Source: Nocardioides sp. SR21 (GTDB lineage Bacteria > Actinomycetota > Actinomycetes > Propionibacteriales > Nocardioidaceae). Taken from it: a stretch of DNA of 64,000 nucleotides. Below the pieces are notes generated by a model that saw only the letters and a program-made list of their open reading frames with translations, was not told where the DNA came from and did no database searches. Positions 16,586 through 25,362 of this stretch are shown here, piece by piece (the first letter of the stretch is position 1; each line of letters opens with the position of its first letter). A program made the translations under genes and the position numbers. The stretch is from assembly GCF_022761125.1 (NCBI RefSeq), contig NZ_JAKWJR010000010.1:124001-188000 (forward strand), in the 5' to 3' direction.

Positions 16586-16591
16586 AGCCTA
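16586..16591 (-). promoter_or_regulatory. Leaderless -10 box of tmk
   Basis: TAGGCT on the minus strand, six bases upstream of the GTG at 16579. It decides the tmk start. Confidence 0.5.
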
Positions 16592-16650
16592 GGCGGCGGG
16601 TCCGACGACGCGCGCATGGTGTCGTCGTCCACTGTCGATCCGCCGCTGCC

Positions 16651-16738
16651 GTTTCACCATGTGATGCAGACGAACCTGCACTTCCCACGGTGTGCACGCC
16701 ATGGGAAGTGCAGGTTCACCTACATACCGTGGTGAAAC
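16651..16738. repeat. Palindromic intergenic element, copy A
   Basis: 88-bp imperfect palindrome. The inner arms 16672-16687 and 16702-16717 are perfect 16-bp inverted repeats, and the ends gtttcacca/tggtgaaac pair as well. It aligns over its full length, in the same direction, with copy B at 21891-21980 (about 72 of 88 positions by eye). It lies between tmk and the ara genes. No coding content. Confidence 0.85.
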
Positions 16739-16780
16739 TGCGCCAGGAGGGGCCGGCGAACCACCACCGGAGACGCGAGG

Positions 16781-16824
16781 AGCCCCGAGTCCCACCTCGG
16801 TCAGGTGAGGCAGGTCTCGGGGCT
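16781..16824 (-). terminator. Terminator-like hairpin downstream of araA
   Basis: agccccgag (16781-16789) pairs with ctcggggct (16816-16824), with an inner pairing of cacct/aggtg between them. It lies about 115 bp beyond the araA stop, between the ara genes and repeat element A. Confidence 0.55.
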
Positions 16825-16937
16825 CGTCGACAGCGTTGGCCGCCGCGGACCGATCGCATTGGTGTGTGACGATCAAGCCTGATCCGCGGCGGTCGACCAG
16901 TATCGACCACCGACCGGTCGCGATCCAACCGGCGCGG

Positions 16938-18440
16938 TCACAGCCCCTGCGCCAGTCGGTGGTACGCCGCGTTCCACCTCAGCTCCTTGGCCAGGCCGCG
17001 GATCGTGGTGTCGGCGTCGACCAGCACCAGCTCGGTGCCGGTCATCTCCGCGAGGTCCTCGACGTGCTCGGCGGTCAGGGCGGTGGACAGCACCGTGTGG
17101 TGCGGTCCGCCGGCCATCAGCCAGCCCTCGGTCGACGTGCGGAGGTCGGGCGCCGGTCGCCACACCGCGCGGGCCACCGGGAGGTTCGGCAGCGGCGCGT
17201 CCGGCGGGACGACCTCGACCTCGTTGGCGACGAAGCGGAACCGCTCGCCGAGGTCCGCCAGGCCGAGGACGATCGCGTCACCGGCGGCGGCGTCGAACAC
17301 CAGTCGGACCGGGTCCTCACGACCGCCGATGCCGAGCGGGTGGATCTCCAGCTTGGGGCGCTCGCCCGACATGCTCGGGCAGACCTCGAGCATGTGCGCG
17401 CCGAGGATCTTCTCCTCGCCGGGGACCAGGTGGTACGTGTAGTCCTCCATGAACGACGTGCCGCCGGGCAGGCCGGCCGCGACCGTCTTGAGGGTCCGCA
17501 CCATGACCGACGTCTTCCAGTCGCCCTCACCTCCGAAGCCGTAGCCGTCGGCCATCAGGCGCTGGACGGCGAGGCCGGGGAGCTGGCGCAGGCCGCCGAG
17601 GTCCTCGAAGTTCGTGGTGAACGCGGCGAAGCCGCCCTCGGTGAGGAAGCCGCGCAGGCCGGCCTCGATGCGGGCGCCGTAGCGCAGCGACTCGTGGCGG
17701 TCGCCGCCGGGCAGCAGATCGGCGGAGACGTCGTACGTGTCGGCGTACTCCTGGACGAGCGCGTCGATGTCGGCGTCCGCGACCGCGTCGACGACGGCGA
17801 CCAGGTCGTTGACGCCCCACGTGTTCACGGAGACGCCGAAGCGGCGCTCGGCCTCGACCTTGTCGCCCTCGGTGACCGCGACGTTGCGCATGTTGTCGCC
17901 GAAGCGGGCCAGCTTGAGGCCGGTCATCTCGGCGCGGCCGAGCGCGGCGCGAGCCCAGACGCCGACGCGGCGGGCGACCTCGGGATCGTCGGCGTGGCCG
18001 GCGATCGTCTTGCGGGTGACGCCCATCCGGGTTTGCACGGCTGCGAACTCGCGGTCGCCGTGCGCGGCCTGGTTGAGGTTCATGAAGTCCATGTCGATCT
18101 CGGCCCACGGGAGCGCCTGGTTCGCCTGCGTGTGCAGGTGGAGCAGGGGCTTGCGCAGGGCGTCGAGACCGGTGATCCACATCTTCGCCGGGCTGAACGT
18201 GTGCATCCACGCGATCACGCCGACGCACGCGTCGTCCGCGGTCGCGTCGAGCAGCGCACGCCGGATCGCGTCACCGCCGGTGAGCACGGGCTTGGTGACG
18301 ACGCGGACCGGCAGCTGCGGCGACGCGTCGAGCTTGGCCGCGATCTCGGCGGAGTTGGCGGCGACCTGGTCGAGGACCTCGGGACCGTAGAGGTGCTGGC
18401 TCCCGGTGAGGAACCAGATCTCCTGCTGCTTGTCGTTCAC
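16938..18440 (-). CDS. araA: L-arabinose isomerase
   Basis: Converts L-arabinose to L-ribulose in the cytoplasm, using Mn2+. It has the standard length of 500 residues. The N-terminus EIWFLTGSQHLYG is diagnostic; WMHTFSPAKMWI, FGGEGDWKTS and TSFMEDYTYHL contain conserved active-site and metal-binding Glu and His positions, and GGPHHTVLS carries the late His. Its start overlaps the araD stop by 4 bp. It is the last gene of araBDA and ends about 115 bp before a terminator-like hairpin. Confidence 0.97.
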   Translation of the reverse strand: MNDKQQEIWFLTGSQHLYGPEVLDQVAANSAEIAAKLDASPQLPVRVVTKPVLTGGDAIRRALLDATADDACVGVIAWMHTFSPAKMWITGLDALRKPLLHLHTQANQALPWAEIDMDFMNLNQAAHGDREFAAVQTRMGVTRKTIAGHADDPEVARRVGVWARAALGRAEMTGLKLARFGDNMRNVAVTEGDKVEAERRFGVSVNTWGVNDLVAVVDAVADADIDALVQEYADTYDVSADLLPGGDRHESLRYGARIEAGLRGFLTEGGFAAFTTNFEDLGGLRQLPGLAVQRLMADGYGFGGEGDWKTSVMVRTLKTVAAGLPGGTSFMEDYTYHLVPGEEKILGAHMLEVCPSMSGERPKLEIHPLGIGGREDPVRLVFDAAAGDAIVLGLADLGERFRFVANEVEVVPPDAPLPNLPVARAVWRPAPDLRTSTEGWLMAGGPHHTVLSTALTAEHVEDLAEMTGTELVLVDADTTIRGLAKELRWNAAYHRLAQGL

Positions 18441-19108
18441 GCGTTCCCTCCGGCCTGGCCGTAGACGTTCTGGTAGCGGTCGTGGAGCGAGTCGATGTGC
18501 TCCTGGGCGATCGGCAGCGGCGTGCCGAGCTGGCGCGAGATGTGCACCGTGCGGGCGACGTCCTCGACCATCACGGCGGCCTTGACCGCCGAGCGGGCGT
18601 CCTTGCCGATCGTGAACGGCCCGTGGTTCTGCATCAGGACGGCGGGCGAGCGGCTCTCGCGCAGGGTCTCGACGATGCCGCGGCCGATGGAGTCGTCGCC
18701 GATCAGCGCGAACGGCCCGATCGGGATCTCACCGCCGAACTCGTCGGCGGCCATCGTCAGCACGCAGGGCACCGCCTCGCCGCGGGCCGCCCAGGCGGTG
18801 GCGTACGTCGAGTGCGTGTGCACGACGCCGCCGACGTCGGGCAGGTGCCGGTAGACGTAGGCGTGCGCGGCGGTGTCCGAGCTCGGCGCTCGGGTGCCCT
18901 CGACGAGGTGGCCGTCGAGGTCGCAGACGACCATCGCGTCGGCGTCGAGGTCGTCGTACGAGACACCGGACGGCTTGATCACGAACAGGTCCTCGCCCGG
19001 GACGCGGCCCGAGACGTTGCCGGCGGTCCAGACGACGAGGCCGTAGCGGGTCAGCTCCTGGTGGAGCGTCGCGACCTCCTCGCGGAGCTGCTGGATCGCG
19101 TCGCTCAT
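18437..19108 (-). CDS. araD: L-ribulose-5-phosphate 4-epimerase
   Basis: Class II aldolase-family epimerase, 223 residues. It converts L-ribulose 5-phosphate to D-xylulose 5-phosphate for the pentose phosphate pathway. Recognised by TAGNVSGRVPGEDLFVIKPSG (substrate and phosphate binding), the zinc-ligand segment VVHTHSTYATAWAARG, and VLMQNHGPFTIGKD with the third His. The ATG at 19108 overlaps the araB stop (ATGA), and its stop overlaps araA, so all three genes are translationally coupled. Confidence 0.96.
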   Translation of the reverse strand: MSDAIQQLREEVATLHQELTRYGLVVWTAGNVSGRVPGEDLFVIKPSGVSYDDLDADAMVVCDLDGHLVEGTRAPSSDTAAHAYVYRHLPDVGGVVHTHSTYATAWAARGEAVPCVLTMAADEFGGEIPIGPFALIGDDSIGRGIVETLRESRSPAVLMQNHGPFTIGKDARSAVKAAVMVEDVARTVHISRQLGTPLPIAQEHIDSLHDRYQNVYGQAGGNA

Positions 19109-20751
19109 CGCCGCGCCTCCCGCCGGATCGCCTTGAGCCGGCGCATCACCTCGTTGGCGCCGCGGCCGAAGTAGTCGTGCAGGGTGCGGTACTCCGCGTA
19201 GAGCCTGCGGTACGCCGCCGCGCGCTCCGGGTCGGGCTCGTGCGCGGCCCGCTCGACGCCACCCATCGCCGCGGAGGCCGCGTGGATGTCGGCGTACGCA
19301 CCGGCCGCGACCGCCGCGTGGATCGCCGAGCCGAGCGCCGGGCCCTGGCTCGAGCGGATCACGGAGATCGGCATGTCCAGCACGTCGGCGTAGATCTGCA
19401 TGACGAGCGGGTTCTGGAGCAGCCCCCCGGCGACCACGAACTCGCGGACCGGCACGCCGGCCTCGTTGAACGTGTCGACGATGGTGCGTGCGCCGAACGC
19501 CGTCGACTCGATCAACGCGCGGTAGACGTCCTCGGGCCGGGTCGCCAGGGTCAGGCCGAGCACGAGTCCGCTGAGCTCGTGGTCGACCAGCACCGAGCGG
19601 TTGCCGCTGTGCCAGTCCAGGGCGACGAGGCCGTGCTCGCCGACGGCCTGGGTGCTCGCCTTCTCGGTGAGCAGCTCGTGGACGGACAGCCCGCGGGCCG
19701 CCGCCTCCTCGCCGACCGCCGCGGGGACCGAGTGCGTGACGAACCAGTTGAAGATGTCGCCGACGCCGGACTGGCCGGCCTCGTAGCCCCAGAGCTCGGG
19801 AGTGACGCCGCCGTCGACGACCCCGCACATGCCCGGGACCTCGCGGAGCACCTCGCCGTTCATGATGTGGCAGGTCGACGTCCCCATGATCGCGAGCATC
19901 TGGCCGGGCTCGGTCGACTGCGCGGCGGGCGAGGTCACGTGGGCGTCGACGTTGCCGACCGCGACCACGATCCCGGCCGGGAGACCGGTCCAGGCGGCGG
20001 CCTCGTCGGTGAGCCGGCCGGCCTCGGCGCCGAGCCGGCCGGTGACGACCTCGAGCTTGTCGGCGACGAAGTCGGCGAAGTCGAGGTTGAGCTCGGCCAG
20101 GAAGTCACGGGTGGGATAGGTGCCGTCCTGGAAGATGCCCTTGTAGCCGGCGGTGCAGGCGTTGCGGACGTAGGTGCCGCAGAGCTGCCAGATGATCCAG
20201 TCGGCCGCCTCGACCCAGTGCTCGGTGGCGGCGTACGTCGCCGGCGCCTCCTCGAGCAGCTGCAGGCCCTTGGCGAACTCCCACTCCGAGGAGATCAGCC
20301 CGCCGTAGCGCGCCAGCCAGGCCTCGCCGCGCTTGGCCGCGAGCGCGTTGATCCGGTCGGCCTGCGGCTGCGCGGCGTGGTGCTTCCAGAGCTTCACGTA
20401 GGCGTGCGGGTCGGAGGCGAAGCCCTCGACCTCGTTGAGCGGCGTGCCGTCGGCGGTCGTGGGGACCATCGTGCAGGCGGTGAAGTCGGTGCCGATCCCG
20501 ATCACGAGGGTCGGGTCGATGCCCGCGGCGCGGACCGCGGCCGGGACCGCGGTCTTGAGCACGTCCACGTAGTCCGACGGGACCTGGAGGGCCCAGTCCG
20601 GGCCGAGCGGGGTGCCGTCCGGCAGCGCCTGCTCGAGCACGCCGTGGGCGTACTCGTGCACCGCGGTGCCGAGCTCGGCGCCGTCGGCGACGCGGACCAC
20701 GACCGCCCGACCGGACAGGGTCCCGAAGTCGACGCCTACTACGAATGCCAT
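19105..20751 (-). CDS. araB: Ribulokinase
   Basis: FGGY-family sugar kinase, 548 residues, phosphorylating L-ribulose. The N-terminal nucleotide-binding motif is VVGVDFGTLSGRAVVV. Further segments are IGIGTDFTACTMVP, IMGTSTCHIMNG (adenosine region) and GGLLQNPLVMQIYADVL near the C-terminus. The ATG at 20751 follows the two LacI-type operators directly; a longer reading would start inside the operator. It is the first gene of araBDA. No arabinose transporter is present in the window, so uptake must be encoded elsewhere. Confidence 0.96.
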   Translation of the reverse strand: MAFVVGVDFGTLSGRAVVVRVADGAELGTAVHEYAHGVLEQALPDGTPLGPDWALQVPSDYVDVLKTAVPAAVRAAGIDPTLVIGIGTDFTACTMVPTTADGTPLNEVEGFASDPHAYVKLWKHHAAQPQADRINALAAKRGEAWLARYGGLISSEWEFAKGLQLLEEAPATYAATEHWVEAADWIIWQLCGTYVRNACTAGYKGIFQDGTYPTRDFLAELNLDFADFVADKLEVVTGRLGAEAGRLTDEAAAWTGLPAGIVVAVGNVDAHVTSPAAQSTEPGQMLAIMGTSTCHIMNGEVLREVPGMCGVVDGGVTPELWGYEAGQSGVGDIFNWFVTHSVPAAVGEEAAARGLSVHELLTEKASTQAVGEHGLVALDWHSGNRSVLVDHELSGLVLGLTLATRPEDVYRALIESTAFGARTIVDTFNEAGVPVREFVVAGGLLQNPLVMQIYADVLDMPISVIRSSQGPALGSAIHAAVAAGAYADIHAASAAMGGVERAAHEPDPERAAAYRRLYAEYRTLHDYFGRGANEVMRRLKAIRREARR

Positions 20752-20769
20752 CTCGGCGACCCCCTGGAT

Positions 20770-20799
20770 GTGAACGTTCACGAATTGTGAACGTTCACA
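20770..20799 (-). promoter_or_regulatory. Tandem LacI-type operators upstream of araB
   Basis: Two perfect GTGAACGTTCAC palindromes (20770-20781 and 20787-20798; the second extends to TGTGAACGTTCACA). Centres are 17 bp apart, in the 57-bp gap between the lacI stop and the araB start. The CG-centred palindrome is the normal shape of LacI-family sites, so the regulator encoded just upstream is the likely ligand. Confidence 0.85.
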
Positions 20800-20808
20800 T
20801 CGGCGTCG

Positions 20809-21831
20809 TCAAGTGGTCCGCGGGCCGGCCGTCGATCCGCGCACCACCAGGGAGGTGGGCACCAGGTCGACCGTCGGCTGCTCCTCACCGGCGAGCACCC
20901 GCTCGAGCAGGTCCATGGCGCGCCGGCCGAGCTCGGCGAAGTCCTGGTGCACGCTGGTCAGCGGCGGATCGAGGTACGCCGCCTCCGGGAGGTCGTCGAA
21001 GCCGACCACGGAGATGTCCGCGGGCACCCGGCGGCCGGCCTCGCGCAGCGCCGCCATCACGCCGATCGCCATCTGGTCGTTGGCGGCGAAGATCGCGGTG
21101 ACGTCGGGGTCGCGCGCGAGCGAGGCGCCGGCGGCGTACCCGCTCCGGGCGCTCCAGTCGCCGCCCCAGCGCAGCGGCGGCACCGGCCGGCCCCACGCCT
21201 CGAGCTCGAGCCGCCAGCCCTCGACCCGCGCGGTCGCCTCGGCCCAGCCCGGCGGGCCGGCGACCTGGACGACCGTGTGGTGGCCGAGCTCGAGCAGGTG
21301 CCGGGTGGCCAGCTGGGCGCCCTGGACGTTGTCGACGCCGGCGGTCAGCGGCACTCGCGACAGGTCGCCCTCGACGACCAGCATGGGCACGCCGATGTCG
21401 GCCTCGGTGTCGAAGCGCAGCAGCGACTCGCGCGGGACGATCAGCACCACCGCCTCGACGCCGAGCTGGAGCAGCTCCTCGACGGCCTCCTGGGTGTCAC
21501 GCTCGCTGAGCTCGTGGAGCGTGCTGACCGAGAGCCGGTAGCCGGCCTTGCGGGCGGCGGCGTCGAGCGCCAGCGACACCTGCTGCGGGCCGTACTGGCT
21601 GGTGCCCCAGATCGCGACGCCGATCAGGCCGGAGTGCTTGAGCGCGAGCAGCCGCGCGGACTGGTTGCGCCGGTAGCCGAGCTCGGCGATCGCGTCCTGC
21701 ACCCGCGCCGCCGTCTCGGGCCGGACGCTGGCCGGGTCGTTGAGGACCCGCGACACCGTCTGGTGCGAGACGTTCGCGCGCGCCGCGACGTCGGCCATCG
21801 TGGGCTGACGCTTCCGGTTGCTCGCTGGCAT
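20809..21831 (-). CDS. LacI-family regulator of the arabinose operon
   Basis: LacI/GalR-type repressor, 340 residues. The N-terminal HTH and hinge are PTMADVAARANVSHQTVSRVLN and VRPETAARVQDAIAELGYRRN, followed by a sugar-binding domain with SVVGFDDLPEAAYLDPPLTSV near the end. It is transcribed in the same direction as araBDA and ends 10 bp before the second operator, so readthrough could couple regulator and operon. The effector is probably L-arabinose or a phosphorylated intermediate (inference). Its start is 59 bp from repeat element B, so it is the outermost gene of the bracketed cassette. Confidence 0.93.
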   Translation of the reverse strand: MPASNRKRQPTMADVAARANVSHQTVSRVLNDPASVRPETAARVQDAIAELGYRRNQSARLLALKHSGLIGVAIWGTSQYGPQQVSLALDAAARKAGYRLSVSTLHELSERDTQEAVEELLQLGVEAVVLIVPRESLLRFDTEADIGVPMLVVEGDLSRVPLTAGVDNVQGAQLATRHLLELGHHTVVQVAGPPGWAEATARVEGWRLELEAWGRPVPPLRWGGDWSARSGYAAGASLARDPDVTAIFAANDQMAIGVMAALREAGRRVPADISVVGFDDLPEAAYLDPPLTSVHQDFAELGRRAMDLLERVLAGEEQPTVDLVPTSLVVRGSTAGPRTT

Positions 21832-21890
21832 GCGCGCAGGCTATCCACCACTGGGGGCGTTGGGCGGCCACTCGGTGGGGTCGACGACGC

Positions 21891-21980
21891 GGGTTCACCA
21901 TGTGATGCAGGCGAACCCGCACTTCTCATGGCGTGCAGGCCGTGTGAAGTGCAGGTTCGACCACATCACATGGTGAACCC
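21891..21980. repeat. Palindromic intergenic element, copy B
   Basis: 90-bp palindrome whose outer arms, 21891-21907 and 21964-21980, are perfect 17-bp inverted repeats; inner arms gaacccgcacttc/gaagtgcaggttc pair at 12 of 13 positions. It is a direct copy of element A at 16651-16738, 5.24 kb away. It lies between the lacI start and the topA stop, so A and B bracket the arabinose genes exactly. Confidence 0.87.
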
Positions 21981-22001
21981 GCACCCGCCCCGCCCACAGC
22001 C

Positions 22002-24695
22002 CTAGGACTTCTTGGCCGCGGCCTTCTTGGTGGTCTTCTTCGCGGCGGTCTTCTTGGCCGCCTTCTTGGCGGGCGCCTTCTTCGCGCCCTTCTTGGCGGC
22101 CTTCTTCGCCGGGCCCTTGGCGCGGCGCTCGGCGAGCAGCTCGGCGGCGCGCTCGATGGTGATCGACTCGACGGTGTCCTCCTTGCGGAGGGTGGCGTTG
22201 TACTCGCCGTCGGTGACGTACTCGCCGAAGCGACCCGCCTTCACGACCACCGGCTGCTTGGAGACCGGGTCCTCGCCGAGCTCCTTGAGCGGCGCGGCGG
22301 CCGCGGCGCGACCGCGCTGCTTGGGCTGGGCGTAGATCCGCAGCGCCTCGTCGAGCGTGATGCTGAGCAGCTGGTCCTCGGAGGTCAGCGAGCGGGAGTC
22401 GGTGCCCTTCTTGAGGTACGGCCCGTAGCGGCCGTTCTGGGCGGTGATCTCCTCGCCGTCCTCGGCGACGCCGACCACGCGCGGCAGCGACAGCAGCTTG
22501 AGCGCGTCGTCGAAGGTGATGGTGTCCAGCGACATCGACTTGAACAGCGAGCCGGTGCGCGGCTTGTCGCCCTTCTTCGCGTCCTCGGGCAGCACCTCGG
22601 TGACGTACGGGCCGAAGCGCCCGTTCTTGGCGACGATCTGCAGGCCGGACTCCGGGTGCACGCCGAGCTCGATCTCCTCGCCGGCCGGGTTCGCGAGCAG
22701 CTCCTTGGCCTTGGCCACGGTGAGCTCGTCGGGCGGCAGGTCGTCGGGCACGTTCGCGCGGACGGCGTACGCGTTGCCCTCGTCGTCGGGGCCCTCGAGG
22801 TACGGGCCGTAGCGCCCGACGCGCAGGTTGATGCCGTCCTCGGGCGTGCCGACGGGGAACGTCGCGAGCTCGCGGGCGTCGATCTCGCCGAGACCGTCGA
22901 CCAGCGGCTTGAGGCCGACGACGGAGTCGGAGCCGTAGTAGAACTCGCCGAGCTCGGTCTTGAGGTCCTTGCGGCCGCCCGCGATCTCGTCGAGGACGTC
23001 CTCCATGCCGGCGGTGAACTCGTAGGACACCTGGCGCGGGAAGTGCTCCTCCAGCAGCCGGATCACCGAGAACGCCAGCCACGCCGGCACCAGCGCGGTG
23101 CCCTTCTTGTAGACGTAGCCGCGGTTGAGGATCGTGCCGATGATCGAGGCGTACGTCGACGGTCGCCCGATCTCGCGGTCCTCGAGCTCCTTGATCAGCG
23201 TGGCCTCGGTGTAGCGGGCCGGCGGCTTGGTCTCGTGGCCGTTCGCGCCGAGCGAGGCAGCGGTGACCGGGTCGCCCTCGTGCAGGTCCGGCAGCGGGAC
23301 CTGGTCGTCGTCGCTGCGCTTGCCGGCGTCGGTGCCCTCGACGTACGCCTTGAGGAACCCGTGGAACGTGATCACGCGACCGGACGCGGCGAACACGACG
23401 TCGCGGCCGTCGGAGGCGGCGCCGCCGACGCGGACCGACACCGACTGGCCGACGGCGTCCTTCATCTGCGACGCGACCGTGCGCATCCAGATCAGCTCGT
23501 AGAGCCGGAACTGGTCGCCGGTCAGGCCGGTCTGGGCCGGGGTGCGGAAGCTGTCACCGGCGGGCCGGATCGCCTCGTGCGCCTCCTGGGCGTTCTTGAC
23601 CTTGCTCGCGTAGGTGCGCGGCGCGTCCGGGAGGTACTCGGCGCCGTACAGCTCGCGGACCTGCGCCCGCGCGGCGTTGATCGCGGCGTCCGACAGCGTC
23701 GTCGAGTCGGTACGCATGTAGGTGATGAAGCCGTTCTCGTACAGGCGCTGGGCGACCGACATGGTCACCGACGCGCTCATGCCGAGCTTGCGGCTGGCCT
23801 CCTGCTGGAGGGTGGTGGTGCGGAAGGGCGCGTACGGCGAGCGGCGGTACGGCTTGGCCTCGACCGAGCGGACGTCGTACGTGGTGTCGGCGAGCGCGGC
23901 GACCAGCGCCTCGGCGGCGGTCCGGTCGAGGTGGACCCGCTCGTCCTTCTTGCTCTTGAGCAGGCCGTCAGGCCCGAAGTCCGATCCGCCGGCCACGCGG
24001 CCGCCGTCGATCGAGTGGAGCTTCGCCGGGAACATCCGGGGCTCCTTGGAGGCCCCGGCGTCGAACGTGCCCTCGAGGTCCCAGTACGACGCGACCTTGA
24101 ACGCCATCCGCTCGCGCTCGCGGGCCACCACGAGGCGAGTCGCGACGGACTGCACCCGGCCGGCGGAGAGGCCGGACATGACCTTCTTCCACAGCACCGG
24201 GCTGACTTCGTAGCCGTAGAGGCGGTCGAGGATGCGGCGCGCCTCCTGGGCCTCGACGAGGTCCATGTCGAGCTCGCGCGGGTTGTCGGCGGCCGCGAGG
24301 ATCGCGGGCTTGGTGATCTCGTGGAACACCATCCGCTTGACCGGGATGTTCTTCGGCTTGAGCTCGTCGAGGAGGTGCCAGGCGATCGCCTCTCCCTCGC
24401 GGTCCTCATCGGTGGCGAGGTAGAGCTCGTCGGCGTCCTTGAGCAGGCCCTTGAGCTTGGTGATGTGCGCCTTCTTGTCCCGCGGCACGACGTAGTAGGG
24501 CTCGAAGCCGTTGTCGACGTCGACCGCGAGGCGGCCCCACGGCTTGTCCTTGATCTTCGCGGGGGTGTCCGCGGCGCTGTTCGGGAGGTCGCGGATGTGG
24601 CCGATGGAGGACTCGACGACATAGCCCTGGCCGAGGTACCCGCCGATCGTGCGGGCCTTCGCCGGGGACTCGACGATCACCAACTTGTGCGCCAC
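22002..24695 (-). CDS. topA: DNA topoisomerase I (type IA)
   Basis: Relaxes negative supercoils, 897 residues. It opens with AHKLVIVESPAKARTI; the Toprim acidic cluster ATDEDREGEA is near residue 97, and the catalytic tyrosine (Tyr326) is in FITYMRTDSTTLS. Instead of the zinc ribbons of the E. coli enzyme the C-terminal half has repeated R-F/Y-GPYV-type modules (NGRFGPYVTE, NGRYGPYLKK, AGRFGEYVTD), as in actinobacteria, and ends in a ~35-residue Lys/Ala-rich tail. The GTG at 24695 follows a GGAAG-type ribosome binding site. It is divergent from a sigma-factor gene. Confidence 0.96.
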   Translation of the reverse strand: MAHKLVIVESPAKARTIGGYLGQGYVVESSIGHIRDLPNSAADTPAKIKDKPWGRLAVDVDNGFEPYYVVPRDKKAHITKLKGLLKDADELYLATDEDREGEAIAWHLLDELKPKNIPVKRMVFHEITKPAILAAADNPRELDMDLVEAQEARRILDRLYGYEVSPVLWKKVMSGLSAGRVQSVATRLVVARERERMAFKVASYWDLEGTFDAGASKEPRMFPAKLHSIDGGRVAGGSDFGPDGLLKSKKDERVHLDRTAAEALVAALADTTYDVRSVEAKPYRRSPYAPFRTTTLQQEASRKLGMSASVTMSVAQRLYENGFITYMRTDSTTLSDAAINAARAQVRELYGAEYLPDAPRTYASKVKNAQEAHEAIRPAGDSFRTPAQTGLTGDQFRLYELIWMRTVASQMKDAVGQSVSVRVGGAASDGRDVVFAASGRVITFHGFLKAYVEGTDAGKRSDDDQVPLPDLHEGDPVTAASLGANGHETKPPARYTEATLIKELEDREIGRPSTYASIIGTILNRGYVYKKGTALVPAWLAFSVIRLLEEHFPRQVSYEFTAGMEDVLDEIAGGRKDLKTELGEFYYGSDSVVGLKPLVDGLGEIDARELATFPVGTPEDGINLRVGRYGPYLEGPDDEGNAYAVRANVPDDLPPDELTVAKAKELLANPAGEEIELGVHPESGLQIVAKNGRFGPYVTEVLPEDAKKGDKPRTGSLFKSMSLDTITFDDALKLLSLPRVVGVAEDGEEITAQNGRYGPYLKKGTDSRSLTSEDQLLSITLDEALRIYAQPKQRGRAAAAAPLKELGEDPVSKQPVVVKAGRFGEYVTDGEYNATLRKEDTVESITIERAAELLAERRAKGPAKKAAKKGAKKAPAKKAAKKTAAKKTTKKAAAKKS

Positions 24696-24849
24696 TGCGA
24701 CTTCTTTCTTCCTGCTTCGGGGTGCTCCGGCCGAACACGGTAGCGCGAACGGTCCGAAACCCATTCCCGGCGGCCCTCAACGTTCGCGGGGTGCCCGCCG
24801 TCAAGAGAGAGTAGGTGAGAGGCAAGACGGACGACTCGGAGGCCGAGGG

Positions 24850-25362
24850 ATGGACCAACGGACGGACCCTGACTTCGCGGACTTCGTGGCCGTGCAGACC
24901 CGGCCGCTGCTGCGGCTGGCGCACGCGCTCACGGCGAACCCGCACGACGCCTGGGACCTCACCCAGGAGACGCTCGCCCGGCTGGGCGAGCGGTGGGGAC
25001 GGACCCGGTTCGACGAGCCGGCGGCGTACGCCCGCACGGTGATGGTGCGGCTGAACATCGACCGGATCCGCCGGCTGCGGCGCGAGCTGCCGCTGCTCGG
25101 CGGCCCGTCGGAGGCGGCGCCCGTCGAGGTCGTCGGCGAGACCGACGCCTGGCTGGTCGAGGCGCTGGCGACCCTCTCACCGCGGCAGCGCACCGCGCTC
25201 GCGCTGCGGTACGTCGAGGACCTCGACGTACGCGGTATCGCGGCGCGGATGGGCTGCTCGGAAGGAACGGTGAAGAGCCAGCTGTCCCGCGGGACGGAGC
25301 GGCTGAGGGAACACGCGCGCGAGCACGGCCCGCTGCGCACCACGACGGGAGACACGGCATGA
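24850..25362 (+). CDS. SigE-family RNA polymerase sigma-70 factor (ECF-like)
   Basis: Two-domain alternative sigma factor, 170 residues. Region 2 spans residues 8-75, with HDAWDLTQETLARL and YARTVMVRLNIDRIRRLRREL. Region 4 spans about 105-160, with LSPRQRTALALRYVEDLDVRGIA and the recognition helix GCSEGTVKSQLSRGTERL. The ATG at 24850 has GGAGG about 10 bases upstream. Its stop overlaps the next gene by 4 bp, a common arrangement for a sigma factor and its membrane-bound partner. It is divergent from topA. The target promoters are unknown. Confidence 0.92.
   Translation: MDQRTDPDFADFVAVQTRPLLRLAHALTANPHDAWDLTQETLARLGERWGRTRFDEPAAYARTVMVRLNIDRIRRLRRELPLLGGPSEAAPVEVVGETDAWLVEALATLSPRQRTALALRYVEDLDVRGIAARMGCSEGTVKSQLSRGTERLREHAREHGPLRTTTGDTA

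Noticed and set aside
16938..21831. Foreign origin of the ara genes by base composition
   Set aside because: GC content and codon use look like the neighbours by eye; the insertion argument rests on flanking repeats and gene order only.
16651..21980. Insertion sequence or composite transposon
   Set aside because: No transposase frame in either palindromic element or between them; only a passive, MITE-like repeat is supported.
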